Both the position numbers and the translations under genes were made by a program. This document shows positions 10,746 through 21,218 of a stretch of 64,000 nucleotides of DNA, one piece after another. Origin of the DNA: Magicicada septendecula (taxonomy: Eukaryota > Arthropoda > Insecta > Hemiptera > Cicadidae); assembly GCA_034769895.1 (NCBI GenBank), contig CM068367.1, positions 704,352,885 through 704,416,884 on the forward strand. The letters run 5' to 3'. Positions within the stretch are counted from its first letter, which is position 1; each line of letters opens with the position of its first letter. Under the pieces are notes generated by a model that was not told the origin of the DNA, did no database searches, and saw only the letters and a list, made by a program, of their open reading frames with translations.

Positions 10746-10937
10746 GGTTTCCAGAAACACCAGGTCGATGAACCAAAACAAGGGTGGAAGCAAAAATTCC
10801 CACCCCGACCAAAAATAGAAAGTGAGAAACCAGTTATAAATTCTTTAGAAATAGAAAGTCACGCGTCCAGTAGTAAGGGGAGCGTTCGGCCTATTTACAC
10901 AAAACAAGAGCAAAAGTGACTGTCAACAGCAAGGGTA
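10746..10937 (+). other. Inter-ORF segment in frame with gag and protease
   Basis: After the gag TAG the same frame codes a basic, glutamine-rich linker (KHQVDEPKQGWKQKFPPRP...) before a TGA at 10917-10919; the frame then continues into protease. It looks like former or readthrough coding sequence. Confidence 0.6.
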
Positions 10938-11558
10938 ATGAACTCGGTTTATAAACCGAACAACAAATTAACAAAACACAATGAATACATAGAAACACTT
11001 TTCCCAAATATAAGACATGAGTTAATGGAAGAGAGTGAACAAAGCATTGACTTGAAGAATCTTAAAAGCCCAGAGTTATCAATTAAAATCAACAACATAC
11101 ATGTAAATGCTTTAATTGATACAGGATCTTCACTAAATGCACTGTCTGAGAAATGGTATAATAACAATCAAAAGAAGCTTGGGAATCATGAAATCCTAAG
11201 CGTTAACAACACCACTATAGTTAGCGCTATAGGAAATAAATCTAAACATGTTAGAAAACAAATATTTTGCGAAATTTGTATTAATAATAGTGTAAGTTTT
11301 GACTGTGTCTTCTTAATTATACCAGGGCTGGTGAGAGAATGCATACTGGGTATGAATTTTCTTCAGCAAACAAAAAGCATAATTAATATACCAGAAAAAA
11401 AGATACAAGTACAAAATATATTGGGAACAATTGAGGAAGAAGGTTCTTGTGAAATACCTCTTATGGTTATAAAGGAAGACGTAAGTAACATAGAGGCGGA
11501 AATATATAAGAAACTCGACGAAATTGAAGGGGTGGACCTAACAAGAAGAAGCAATTAG
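10938..11558 (+). CDS. Aspartic protease region of the gypsy element
   Basis: 206 residues. The active-site motif is ALIDTGSSLNAL (about residues 56-67), preceded by an IKINNIHVNA strand, and the flap/ILG region appears as RECILGMNFLQ, the usual retropepsin order. It processes Gag and Pol within particles. The frame is the same as gag but separated by two stops. It ends at a TAG (11556) where the RT frame (minus one) has already opened at about 11528, so a -1 shift, or repair of a one-base deletion near 11545, is needed to reach RT. The nominal ATG at 10938 may not be the true start. Confidence 0.85.
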   Translation: MNSVYKPNNKLTKHNEYIETLFPNIRHELMEESEQSIDLKNLKSPELSIKINNIHVNALIDTGSSLNALSEKWYNNNQKKLGNHEILSVNNTTIVSAIGNKSKHVRKQIFCEICINNSVSFDCVFLIIPGLVRECILGMNFLQQTKSIINIPEKKIQVQNILGTIEEEGSCEIPLMVIKEDVSNIEAEIYKKLDEIEGVDLTRRSN

Positions 11559-14236
11559 AACAGCTTTTATATGAAAACAAAGAAGTATTTGAAGATCGAC
11601 CAGGCCTCATAACGGGATACAAACATTACTTCAAGGTGACTGATAACACGCCTTACCTGCAAAAAGGGTGGCCTGTTCCTATTAAGTATCAAGACGCAGT
11701 AAAGACTGAAATTAAGCGAATGCTGGAGTATGGGATTATTGAAAGGGCCCAAAGCCCCTACATCCAACCTCTGGTGACTGTAATAAAAAGGGACGGGAAG
11801 GTGCGATTATGTCTGGACGCCCGAAAGGTAAATAGTATAACTATCCCAGATTATGAAGGACCGCCACCGATAAACGAAATATTAGCTAGATGTAGTAATA
11901 TAAAAGTTATGTCTACTATAGACCTAACCAATAGTTTTTGGCAGGTGCCACTAAATGAGAATTGTCGTGATTACACGGGTTTTTTATATGAAGGCCGATG
12001 TTATCGTTTTAAAGTTACACCATTCGGACTAAGTACCAGTCTCGCGAGCTTAGCACGTGGACTTGACCACGTACTTACGGAAGAAGTCAAGGAAAACACA
12101 ATCATCTATGTAGATGATATTCTGTGTTTTTCGCAGAGTGAACAGGAACACATAATACATTTAAAAGGGCTATTAGAAAACTTAAGAAATGCCAATATGA
12201 CTATTAATTTACAGAAATCACAATTTTTCCGCAAAGAAATTCAGTATCTTGGCTACTGTTTGACCACAAATGGGATTAAACCAACACCGGAGAAAGTAGC
12301 TGCTATCATGAATTTTCCTGCACCAAGAAACCCCAAGCAATTAAAAGGTTTCTTGGGGCTTACTAACTTTTACAACAAATTCACCAGCAAATATGCAGAG
12401 TATACACAACCATTATTAAGACTGTTACAAAAAGGAAATAAATTCCAATGGGATTCTGCCATGGAAGAACAATTCCAGCGAGTGAAGAAATTATTCATAG
12501 ATACCGTTATGCTCAAGTTTCCTATACAAGGAAAACGGTTTTACCTACAATGTGATGCAAGTAATTATGCATACAGGGGCCAGCTGTATCAGATCGATCA
12601 GGAAGGGGAGATCGCCGTCATCGCATACACAAGTAGAACCTTTAAGAACGCCGAAAGAAACTACTTTACTACAGAAAAAGAACTGCTTGCCATAGTACAA
12701 TGTTTAAAAAGGTTCCGTATCTACATATTAGGTCAACCGCTAACAATAATAACAGATAACAAAGCGTTAACCTTTATTCAAAAGTGCCATTTAAACAATA
12801 CCCGGATTACTAGGTGGATACTCAGCATTCAGGAATACAACTTCAAAATTCTACACTGCAAGGGGAAGGAGAACTTAGTCGCAGACATACTGAGCCGATA
12901 CCCGGAAGATAACAACAGGAATGTACTAGCCGAAGATAAACATGAATATTATATACATGCAATTGAAATAAAAATGAATAAGGACACTGCCGCTAAATTA
13001 CGAAATATAAATCAAATGCAACTCGCAAACGATAAGATAAAACAAATTATAATCAAGATTAAGGAGGGAAATGAGGACCAAATGAATCAGCATTTTAAAT
13101 TAATAAATAATAAATTATATCGCAGTTGGAAAAACCAGTGGAAACTATATATTCCAAAAGAATTTAGAGTCGAATTGATCCAAGAAATTCACCAGATGTA
13201 CGGACACCCAGGGACGAAAAAGACACAACAGCTGATAAGGGAACACTTTACTATGGACACCATGTTCAGAACTATCAGCCAAGTCATAAAATGCTGTGAT
13301 CTTTGTCAAAGGTGCAAGGATAGCGGGAATCGAAATATCACCGGAGAAACACGACCGATATTGCCATCACGCAAAGGGGAATTAATTAGCATGGACTATT
13401 ATGGTCCACTCCCTGTATCCAGTGGTGGAGTGAAATATTTATTAGTTGTTGTCGATAATTTTACTAAATACGTAGAATTATATACACTGCGTAGAGCTAC
13501 TACAAATGTGACGCTCAAAAGACTACAACAATACATAACGACCCACGGGAAACCAGATAGTATTTTGACAGATAACGGTACACAGTATACATCGCGCAAA
13601 TGGACACAAGGTCTGGGACAATTAAACATTAAACCAAAATACACAGCCATTAGAAATCCATGCACCAATATTGCCGAACGGTGGAACAGGCAACTTGGAA
13701 ACATGTTCCGGGTTTTTGTACGTGAAAGGCATACAAAGTGGGCGACGTACATCAAGACGATTAAAGCGTGTCTTAACGAAACATATCAAGAAACTATAGG
13801 AACAACACCACATGAAGCCCAGTTTGGAACGAAACCAACCAGGCATTGGGAGAAATATTTAGACCCAATAGTGAAGAATGACGAGGGAGTAAAGGTAGAG
13901 AAATTACAATTACGGATAAAGGAAAGAGGTGAGCGGCAGGCTGCCCGAATAAATCAAAAGAATAAGATTACCGACTTTGACGTAGGAGACAAGGTTCTTA
14001 TACGAGCAGTGAATTTATCTGACGCAACACAGAATATTATCGGAAAATTCTGCGCGCTGTATGAAGGCCCGTACACAATAATACAAAAAGTAGGAAACGC
14101 TACATATAAACTGCAGGACGAATCCAGCAACGGTACGATAAGGGGCATCTTCAATACTAGGCAACTGAAGAAATATCATTCAGGGGCTTGGGGGGGGGCC
14201 TATCAAAAATGTAAAAGAATTATTAAAATTTGCTAG
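11528..14236 (+). CDS. Pol: reverse transcriptase, RNase H and integrase
   Basis: About 900 residues, open throughout. RT: KGWPVPIKYQDAVKTEI, VRLCLDARKVN, then FWQVPL, FKVTPFGLS and catalytic YVDD (about 12108-12119). RNase H: LQCDASNYA, TEKELLAIV, ITDNKAL and DILSRYP carry the acidic residues. Integrase: zinc finger with H...H (HQMYGHPG) and CCDLCQRC, then D (SMDYYGPL), D (LTDNGTQYTS) and E (NIAERWNRQ). C-terminal GPY/F-like module: VGDKVLI ... ALYEGPYTI. It copies and integrates the element. An ATG is lacking at the front because the product is made by frameshift or is disabled there. All catalytic residues appear present. A run of nine G lies at 14190-14198, just before the end. Confidence 0.92.
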   Translation, partial: RGGPNKKKQLEQLLYENKEVFEDRPGLITGYKHYFKVTDNTPYLQKGWPVPIKYQDAVKTEIKRMLEYGIIERAQSPYIQPLVTVIKRDGKVRLCLDARKVNSITIPDYEGPPPINEILARCSNIKVMSTIDLTNSFWQVPLNENCRDYTGFLYEGRCYRFKVTPFGLSTSLASLARGLDHVLTEEVKENTIIYVDDILCFSQSEQEHIIHLKGLLENLRNANMTINLQKSQFFRKEIQYLGYCLTTNGIKPTPEKVAAIMNFPAPRNPKQLKGFLGLTNFYNKFTSKYAEYTQPLLRLLQKGNKFQWDSAMEEQFQRVKKLFIDTVMLKFPIQGKRFYLQCDASNYAYRGQLYQIDQEGEIAVIAYTSRTFKNAERNYFTTEKELLAIVQCLKRFRIYILGQPLTIITDNKALTFIQKCHLNNTRITRWILSIQEYNFKILHCKGKENLVADILSRYPEDNNRNVLAEDKHEYYIHAIEIKMNKDTAAKLRNINQMQLANDKIKQIIIKIKEGNEDQMNQHFKLINNKLYRSWKNQWKLYIPKEFRVELIQEIHQMYGHPGTKKTQQLIREHFTMDTMFRTISQVIKCCDLCQRCKDSGNRNITGETRPILPSRKGELISMDYYGPLPVSSGGVKYLLVVVDNFTKYVELYTLRRATTNVTLKRLQQYITTHGKPDSILTDNGTQYTSRKWTQGLGQLNIKPKYTAIRNPCTNIAERWNRQLGNMFRVFVRERHTKWATYIKTIKACLNETYQETIGTTPHEAQFGTKPTRHWEKYLDPIVKNDEGVKVEKLQLRIKERGERQAARINQKNKITDFDVGDKVLIRAVNLSDATQNIIGKFCALYEGPYTIIQKVGNATYKLQDESSNGTIRGIFNTRQLKKYHSGAWGGAYQKCKRIIKIC

Positions 14237-15337
14237 AACAATTAATGAAATGTCTTAGTAGTAACACGAGATAAAAGAAAATAGAAATAAGAAAGCAAGT
14301 GTATAAAATGAATTATTTTAATGATTAGTTGTCATAGTCAATAAATGTCATGTTAATGATTATGAATAAAACAATTAATGATAATAGATGTCAATAAGAG
14401 TGAAGAAGATAGAAGGGTAAATGTTTAAATGGTATATATGTGAAGACAATTAATAGAATTGTGAGAGAAATATTCAAGTTGTATGTATTTAAGATCATGT
14501 TTACGTAAGGACAACTTACAAGCTTAGTATAAGATTGTATAATATAATTGTGTTCCAAGATGTTAGTAAATAGAAAAGAAAAATGTTTTTTTTTTGAAAA
14601 TGCTAGCGAGATACCAGAAAATATGGACTAACCAGAGACAGTAATAATAAAATAGGTTAGAAAACTATAGTGAATTAGGATATAGAAATACGTATTATTA
14701 TTATTAATACCAATGTGCTGTTTATAATTTAGTGATGATAGAAAGTATGATGGTCACTAAGAATTCTATATATAAGTGGTAAGTTTTTTTTTTTTTAAAG
14801 CCAATAAATTTGGAGATATTGATGCATATTTTAGTAAGTTGTGAAAAAAAAAAAATAAATGTATTAAAGGATACAAAGAAAATTAATCCTAAAGGCAAGA
14901 AATGTTAATACCAGTATCGAATAATTTGTGTAATTGAATTTTGTAGATATTGAAATATTATATGAAGAATAGTTAAGGAGAATTACAAATTTAATTTAAG
15001 ATTTTGACTAAATATAAATTTGTAAATATAATACCATGTTAATTAGAGTGAAAGAAAAACGGATTCATTTAGGGCGTAGAAAGCGAAAGTACTTAGAGGG
15101 GATGGGGTGTGTTTACCATTATGTAACGAACCTTTTCTGTTACGCTGAGACTAGGTCAACGACGAAATGTAAACAACACTATACTAGGTCCAATGAAGAA
15201 CGAGCCACTACAAGGCAACACAAAGTACACATATTGGGAAGCAGATTTTGGCATTTAAACCTTACTGAAAGGGCGCAAAATTTTGGATCAATTTTGGATG
15301 TACAGAGTCCATCCAAACTGACAAAATTTGGGGACAA
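14237..15337 (+). other. A-rich 3' untranslated tail of the gypsy element
   Basis: 1.1 kb between pol and the 3' LTR with no env-like ORF, signal peptide or membrane segment. The ORF 15036-15392 has no motif and runs into the LTR. The polypurine tract is probably AAAATTTGGGGACAA at 15323-15337, directly before the LTR. Confidence 0.7.
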
Positions 15338-17450
15338 TATAACACAAAAAAAAAAAAAATTTCGAAAAGTTTTATTTTATAATTTGCAGTAAGGAATGTC
15401 GCTGAAAGCAATAACGAAGGGTGTATGTGTGGAAAGCATATTTTGTAAGGGACAATAGGGGAACGAACAAGCACGCTGTAGTGACGGACAGGTCATAAAT
15501 TTCTTAGGCTGCTACAACGCCTACCCTGTGAACAGAGTTCAATGCTCCCGGTACGTAGAACACCAGTTTTTTGTGAAAACACATTGATCCCATAGAAAAC
15601 TACATACAATGTGTACAGAGCCATTAAAGGAGAAAAGGCTTAACAATGGTCAAGCATACATGTGTACGCCAGCTGTCAGGAGAAAGCGACGAAGGGTGGA
15701 TTGATTTGAAGGACTCCAGCGGTCGATGACAGGGTTTTGACCTTACTTGGAAACGAAAGCGCAGAGAGTACGTCCAAAACTCAAGGATGGGGTGCTGCCT
15801 TGCAACTAAAAGAAAAAACCAACTTTCAAAGAAGGGTAGGCGAGGCCCTTGAACAACAATAGATAATAACGGCAGAGCGACGAAGTTAAGAAACAATGAA
15901 AATGGAAGAGAAACTCAGAGTTGTCACTGAAGATTTTAGAAAAAAACGACAGATACAATTTATTGCTGCGTTGTCTGGAAATGACAACGACCTCAAAATA
16001 TGAAGCAAGGGAAGAAGCTGGTGGGGAACCAGAAGCCCTATCAGAGAACGCCTTTGAAAAAAATAGGTGGTATTTGGACTTGGAGGGAAAAATATGAAAC
16101 CAATAAGGACACGGCGTCGTTGGAATCAGGAGTCTGGTGGGAGATTTGGTAAGGAAAATATAGGAAGGAGACAGGAACTCGCTCGAGGAGTTCTAACAAA
16201 ATTTCGGACGCGATCGGAGTGAAGTCCATGACGAGAGAAATTAGCATTTTATCGAACTTAGAATAATTCGATACACACTGTGAGAAGGTAGTTTTCGAAC
16301 TTATAACAAAAATTAATACAGTCATTACAAGCAAACGAACTATGAAGTAGAGTCACACTATTAGCCTACCAGTGAACATTAACTGAAACAAATAGTTATC
16401 AGACAATAATGTAATTTCAGTGTATAAAAACACTTTACAACAATAACTTTTAAGAACGATTAACAACACAAATTACATTCATGAACACTTAATAACCAGA
16501 CATACCGCAACAAAGGTGCGTAATAATAATTCAGATTTGAAATAATTTACGATGTCCGTGTACAACGCTAACTTTTATTCATAAATTATAATCCGAATGC
16601 GTGGAGTTGGTGAGTGAAGTGTCTGTGAGTGACATCGTGGAATTCATCCAGTGCCATCTATCATCTGGAGGAGTTATCTGCACGACTCTGGAACGAGCGA
16701 CATGAGACCTTCATCAACATCACCGCAACTACCGAGTGATTGGATATTCGAATACCAAGTATAGTAAAACATGTCTTAATTAATTTAGATCCACTGTCTG
16801 TCATCTCAAAGAATCCACACACAATAAAATTCAATAAAGTAATCGCAAAGGAATTAAAGAAATCGATTCTAAAGTTTGTGTAGAAGTAAAATTATCATTG
16901 TTTATCAGTTTGGAGTAATGTTTATTTCCAAGTTCTAAATGAATCCGTAATTACAAAATATAGTAACAACTTAAGAGATATTCATATTAAGAATTTATAA
17001 GATGAAGCTAAACATTATAAGTTACTTAAGTACTAAACGCAATTGATGAATGATCATGAATATGCAACCATTAGATTGAGTTTGGATAACTAATTTTATT
17101 AATGTATTATTTTGATATTTACAATTTAATGAGTATTTGATAGTTACAATTTAATGAGTATTCAATTTTATTAATGTATTATTGTTTGATATTTACGATT
17201 TAGCCATGAGTATTAAATTTTGGTAATGTGTTAATTTTATATATTTACAAGTACTAATGAGTACGTAGAATTTTGTGCTATCTTAATATTTACAAGTAAT
17301 AGCAAACTAATGTGAATAAATTTAAGAGTTATCAGTAGAAATGAGCATTTATTATTTTAACCCTGAGATAAAGAGAATACACAGTAATTAATGTTAAATT
17401 GGCGTCCACACGCGGGACATTAAATAGATAATAACAAAATTTATTGTTAA
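15338..17450 (+). repeat. 3' LTR of the gypsy element
   Basis: 2113 bases. Three more A in the initial A-run (14 versus 11) and one T/C difference from the 5' LTR by eye. Followed by the right AAGTC copy at 17451-17455. Confidence 0.9.
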
Positions 17451-17455
17451 AAGTC

Positions 17456-17584
17456 TCTGTCATTGTAAATACTGACCGCCAGGCTTCAAGGAAAGCTAAA
17501 GTTGCCAGCCTGTCAGAAGAAGCAGCAGTACAGTTGGCCAGAATATCAATGAATCAGCAGAGAGCACTATTTGAAAGTTCATAA
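17456..17584 (+). other. Short open segment, possible C-terminal coding relic
   Basis: Directly after the gypsy element a plus-strand frame reads VIVNTDRQASRKAKVASL... to a TAA at 17582, with a protein-like charge pattern but no ATG. An AATAAA overlaps the stop. It could be a relic of a gene interrupted by the insertion. It lies antisense to the Penelope reading frame, so chance is also possible. Confidence 0.2.
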
Positions 17585-17663
17585 ATAAAAGTGCCTTTAT
17601 AGGACAGACTATCCACTTTGAATCGTGTACAGGTACTGAGAACTTCATTCCTGCTCTACTTAC

Positions 17664-17893
17664 GATGGCTGCCCTGGTACAACCAAAACATCTTGTGTGT
17701 GTGTGTTGAATTATTTCACTGGCATCAAAATCCATAGTTTCTGGTAGTCCTTCACTGGTTTTGCTATTCATAGATGGACTTTTTCCAAGTGATTTTGAAC
17801 TTAAAAGTTTGCACACATATTTTAAAGCTGAATCGACCAGTTGTATAGTGTAGTTCAATACTTTTCTTATTGTGTAGAATTCATAAAGATTTT
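17664..17893 (-). CDS. Candidate internal host exon, unknown gene
   Basis: On the minus strand a good acceptor (TTCTTATGTCTCAG, pyrimidine-rich) is followed by 76 open codons and a consensus donor (GTAAGT, 17658-17663). The peptide begins NLYEFYTIRKVLNYTIQLVD, continues through a serine/lysine segment and ends THTRCFGCTRAAI, with a CxxC. I do not recognise the family. An in-frame TGA lies just upstream of the acceptor, so the coding start must be elsewhere. An ancient element ORF is the alternative. Confidence 0.3.
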
Positions 17894-19560
17894 CTGAGAC
17901 ATAAGAACAGTCTTTTTTGGCCAAGTTCAGATGTCAGTAACTTCATCCAAGATTTCTTACAGTAAAATTAAACAAAGCAGATATTAAAAAATGTTGTTAG
18001 TCTTAATGTATTAAAAAAATTGTTTTTAAGATGTATCATTTCATCTTTTTTTTGTGCAATAAGCTAAATATTTTACCAACTTATTAAAGTAAGGGAATTT
18101 TCACTCTTTCACTTATACATTGGTTGGAGTTCAAATGGTTTAAAAAAGTCTTCCATATTCTGCGGCTACAACAATATAGTGTTCAGGTATAATATTCAGA
18201 TTTTTTATAGACCCTTGAAATCACCTTAGTTTTAAATAATTATTAAAGTTTAAGTATTTATTGGAATTTTGTATTGCATTTAAACAGTATTTTTAAAAGT
18301 TATTATTATGAAAACCAGTATTGTAGGTCACATGTGAAAAATATTTAATAAAGAGTAGAAACAAACAAGGTTCCTGATCACTTCATTTGTTTAAACATGA
18401 TTGTTTGTAACAAGTTATTACAAAAACTTGTTTATCCAGTTAAAAGAATACAATCTTAAGCAACATGGAAGAACTAGTCCAGACTTTGAGATACTTAAAA
18501 GGCATTGCGAATAGTACACAGCCTGTAGGCTGATTCAAGAATATTACTGCATATATTGCATAGTTTTGAGTTATTCATTTCCCTACTCCTGTTTTTCTAT
18601 ACTATTACTATTATGTTGCTTTGAATAGTGTTATGAATGAGAGCTAGCTGCAAAACACCAAACACTACAAACTCCAATTTTAATTTATATTACAAAACAA
18701 TCTACTTGTTTTAACAAAATTTGTAATATTTATCTAAAATGGTATTTAGAAATACTAAAACCTCATAATTTTTTTTCTTTCTAGTAATGGTTGATGTTCT
18801 TCAAATTTCTTGCATTACATACATATTATATTATGTTAGCACAATAACACAGTTCTTCTGAAAGTAAATATTTCTATGATATTATACCTTATGCACATTT
18901 TGCAGAGACAATTGTTCTAATATAACGTGTAGATTACCTCTGTGAAACATGTAAGATATAATATAAAATTATGTAGTTGCAAGAATTTTATTATTGTGGC
19001 ATTAAATTTTAATAAATACTCATGAATACAAAAAATTTCAATACACAGCATGCAGTAAATAAAATTCTAAGTTTATATTGTAATTGTAATATAATGTACA
19101 AAAATGAATAGTCATTAATTAAACATTATAAAAATAGATTATTTTAGTGACAGACAGATATGGAAGGCTAGACTGTAACGAAACCCATGAGAAATGCTAT
19201 AAAGAAATCTGTCATATCAAGAAATATGTGGCTTATGAGAATGAAAGGAGAATTTCCTTATTACTATAAGTGATAGGATTTATCTAATGACAACCATTTT
19301 ATAAGACGTTTTCATATTTTATTATAAACACAGTGTTTCATGTTGTACCTGTAACAGTATATTAATATATTCACCTGTGTACTGAAGTATTCCTATTGGG
19401 TAACACACAGATTCATCACCTCATGAAATTGTGTTATGTAATATTTTATTAAAAACTTTTTGTTTTTTGTTTTTTGAAACATTGTTATTAGAAAATAGCA
19501 GATAATTGTATAACCTATATATTATTTTCAAGGTAATTCATCTGCAGTTAATATTGAGCC
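17894..19560. other. AT-rich non-coding stretch
   Basis: No ORF, structural RNA or repeat was recognised. It looks intronic or intergenic. Confidence 0.5.
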
Positions 19561-19616
19561 CAGATTATTGAGGTCAAGGTATCTGTCCAGTCTTGTGTGT
19601 AGGGTGACAGGGAAAC

Positions 19617-19645
19617 AATGTATTTCGGTCACAGACCATCGTCAG
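19617..19645 (-). ncRNA. Hammerhead ribozyme-like core, copy 1
   Basis: On the minus strand: CUGACGA, U, stem II GGUC-UGU-GACC, GAAA, then UAC AUU with a possible one- to two-pair stem III and AUU cleavage position. Upstream stem I (AAC with GUU) is weak. Probably a Penelope-like relic. Confidence 0.45.
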
Positions 19646-20282
19646 GTTATATAGCACATTTGTGTTCACAATATTATAAAACACTATTCTTTAATAAGAA
19701 ATTGATCGCTTTAAGAATATAAATAATAACATTATATGGTACCATTAGGCTATATAAAAAGAATAAAAAAAATAAAAAAAATAATTATAGGTACCATTAA
19801 TAAAAAACAATAAGTGTAAGTATAAAATACATCACATTATCACATGTTAATACTAATTTCAGTATAATTTAATGTTGATACGTCAATCGCACATGCTTAT
19901 AATTCCATTCAATAGTGGTACTTATAGCTGACCAAAGATTTCTCACAATTTCTGTGAAGTACTGTTATACTTATCTATAAGAATATATGATTTATTTTAT
20001 AACCCTTGTATGAGGCATTCAATTCAGTAATGTACCAAACAAAAGGCCTGCTTACGTTAACAAAGCCTTTTTTTATGATGTTACTTTTTTGTTAAAAATA
20101 GTATATCACATTTAAAAAACAAATTTTTATCAAACAAATAAATTTTCAGAAAATATGATAATACAGTAAATGCCTGAAAAAGAGTTCAGTCATGTGGGTA
20201 TTAAAATTAGGAAATCAGGTATTCTTTAATAAGAATAAGAATAGTGCTTTATAATATTGTGAACACAAATGTGCTATATAAC

Positions 20283-20311
20283 CTGACGATGGTCTGTGAC
20301 CGAAATCAATC
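20283..20311 (+). ncRNA. Hammerhead ribozyme-like core, copy 2
   Basis: On the plus strand: CUGACGA, U, stem II GGUC-UGU-GACC, GAAA, UCA, AUC. The minimal stem III (A-U and U-A around a two-base loop) and an AUC cleavage triplet match the very short stem III of Penelope-type hammerheads. Stem I is not well formed here, so activity is doubtful. Confidence 0.45.
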
Positions 20312-20400
20312 GCTTTAAAATATAAATAATAACATTATATGGTACCTTTAGGCTATATAAAAAGAATACAAAAAATAAAAAATAGTATTAACATGTTTTG

Positions 20401-21145
20401 TTAACATGAACATATAAAGCATGATTTTTATAACCATACATACAGAATTTACTTTCATTGTGTATTTAAATTAAGTGACAGTAACTATTTAAATGGACAG
20501 AGTTTGTTTTCTCATATCAATTGAGTTGTGAGATTAGGGTGAAGTATTTGATAAATATTGCATGTAATCATTGATGTTGCATACAGATTCTGTGTGCTTT
20601 TGTTTCATATGTTTTCTGTTAATGTGCAAACAGAAGTGTACCTAGAAAAAAATTATTTAAATTTAATATATTAAAACACTTGTTCTCCTGTTTCGTAGCT
20701 TTGTTTTTCTTACCTCCTTTAACCTTCTTCATCCTCTTCTGTTTCTTTCTCTTTACCTTCCTGACAATCAGGAAGGTAATAATAAGACGTTTTGTTATCA
20801 TTATACCAGTCTTGGTGCCATCTCAATAATCACCATTTTATAGTAAAATTGGCAGATACTGTTGACTGACTTATACCATGGAGGTATCTGGCAAAGTTTC
20901 AGGTTTTCTCTCCCATTTGAATTCTGTAACCCTTATATTTTTATGCAGCAGATTATAAAATTGCAAATGGGCCTTAGCATTCATCACATTAGTACATACT
21001 TATTACTTAGCATATATGTATTAATATAGAGTTAAAATTACATTCATGTTGTAAACCAGTGATGGCAGCTGGAAAATCTGAGTGAGCATGCATTAAATGA
21101 AATGCTAATTTTTTTGTTATCATTACAGTGTTTTGTCTGTTCCAG
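20401..21145. other. Non-coding stretch before the candidate exon
   Basis: Nothing firm. A minus-strand KR-rich micro-exon is possible at about 20722-20770 (acceptor CCTGATTGTCAG, donor GAG-GTAAGA), but its low complexity makes this weak. Confidence 0.3.
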
Positions 21146-21218
21146 AAACTTAAACTTTACAACAGTAGCTACAAGCGAAGATGATGAATATGGTTATCAC
21201 AAGAAAAAGATCTCTAGG
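21146..21218 (+). CDS. Candidate internal host exon, unknown gene
   Basis: A strong acceptor (GTTTTGTCTGTTCCAG with an upstream T-run) is followed by 73 bases with one long open frame, giving NLNFTTVATSEDDEYGYHKK and then KISR, then a good donor (AGG-GTATGT). The phase is one base plus 24 codons, ending phase 0. The codon pattern and acidic/tyrosine cluster look like a real protein, but the family is not recognised and no neighbouring exon was identified with confidence. Confidence 0.45.

Larger units (their letters stand above)
7177..17450 (+). mobile_element. Complete Ty3/gypsy LTR retrotransposon with 2.1-kb LTRs
   Basis: A 10.3-kb element: 5' LTR 7177-9286, primer site 9288, gag 9507-10745, protease 10938-11558, RT-RNaseH-integrase about 11528-14236, A-rich 3' tail, purine tract, 3' LTR 15338-17450, flanked by AAGTC duplications. 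Domain order RT-RNaseH-IN and the GPY/F-type tail place it in Ty3/gypsy (Metaviridae). LTRs are much longer than usual for insect gypsy elements; among known families the Ulysses/Osvaldo group also has long LTRs, so a relationship is possible but not tested. By eye the two LTRs differ by one substitution (near 7426 versus 15589) and poly-A length, so insertion is very recent. No env-like ORF was found in the 1.1 kb after pol. Confidence 0.9.
19561..20400. repeat. Inverted/direct repeat pair carrying hammerhead-like cores
   Basis: A block around 19615-19760 recurs at 20235-20375. The part holding the ribozyme-like core (with GTGAACACAAATGTGC and TATATAACCTGACGATGG) is inverted between copies, while the adjoining part (CGCTTTAA.AATATAAATAA through GGCTATATAAAAAGAATA) is in the same direction. 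Such flipped terminal arrangements are typical of Penelope-like element ends. Confidence 0.6.

Noticed and set aside
15036-15392. 118-codon ORF as a candidate env
   Set aside because: No signal peptide, furin-like site or membrane segment, and it runs into the 3' LTR.
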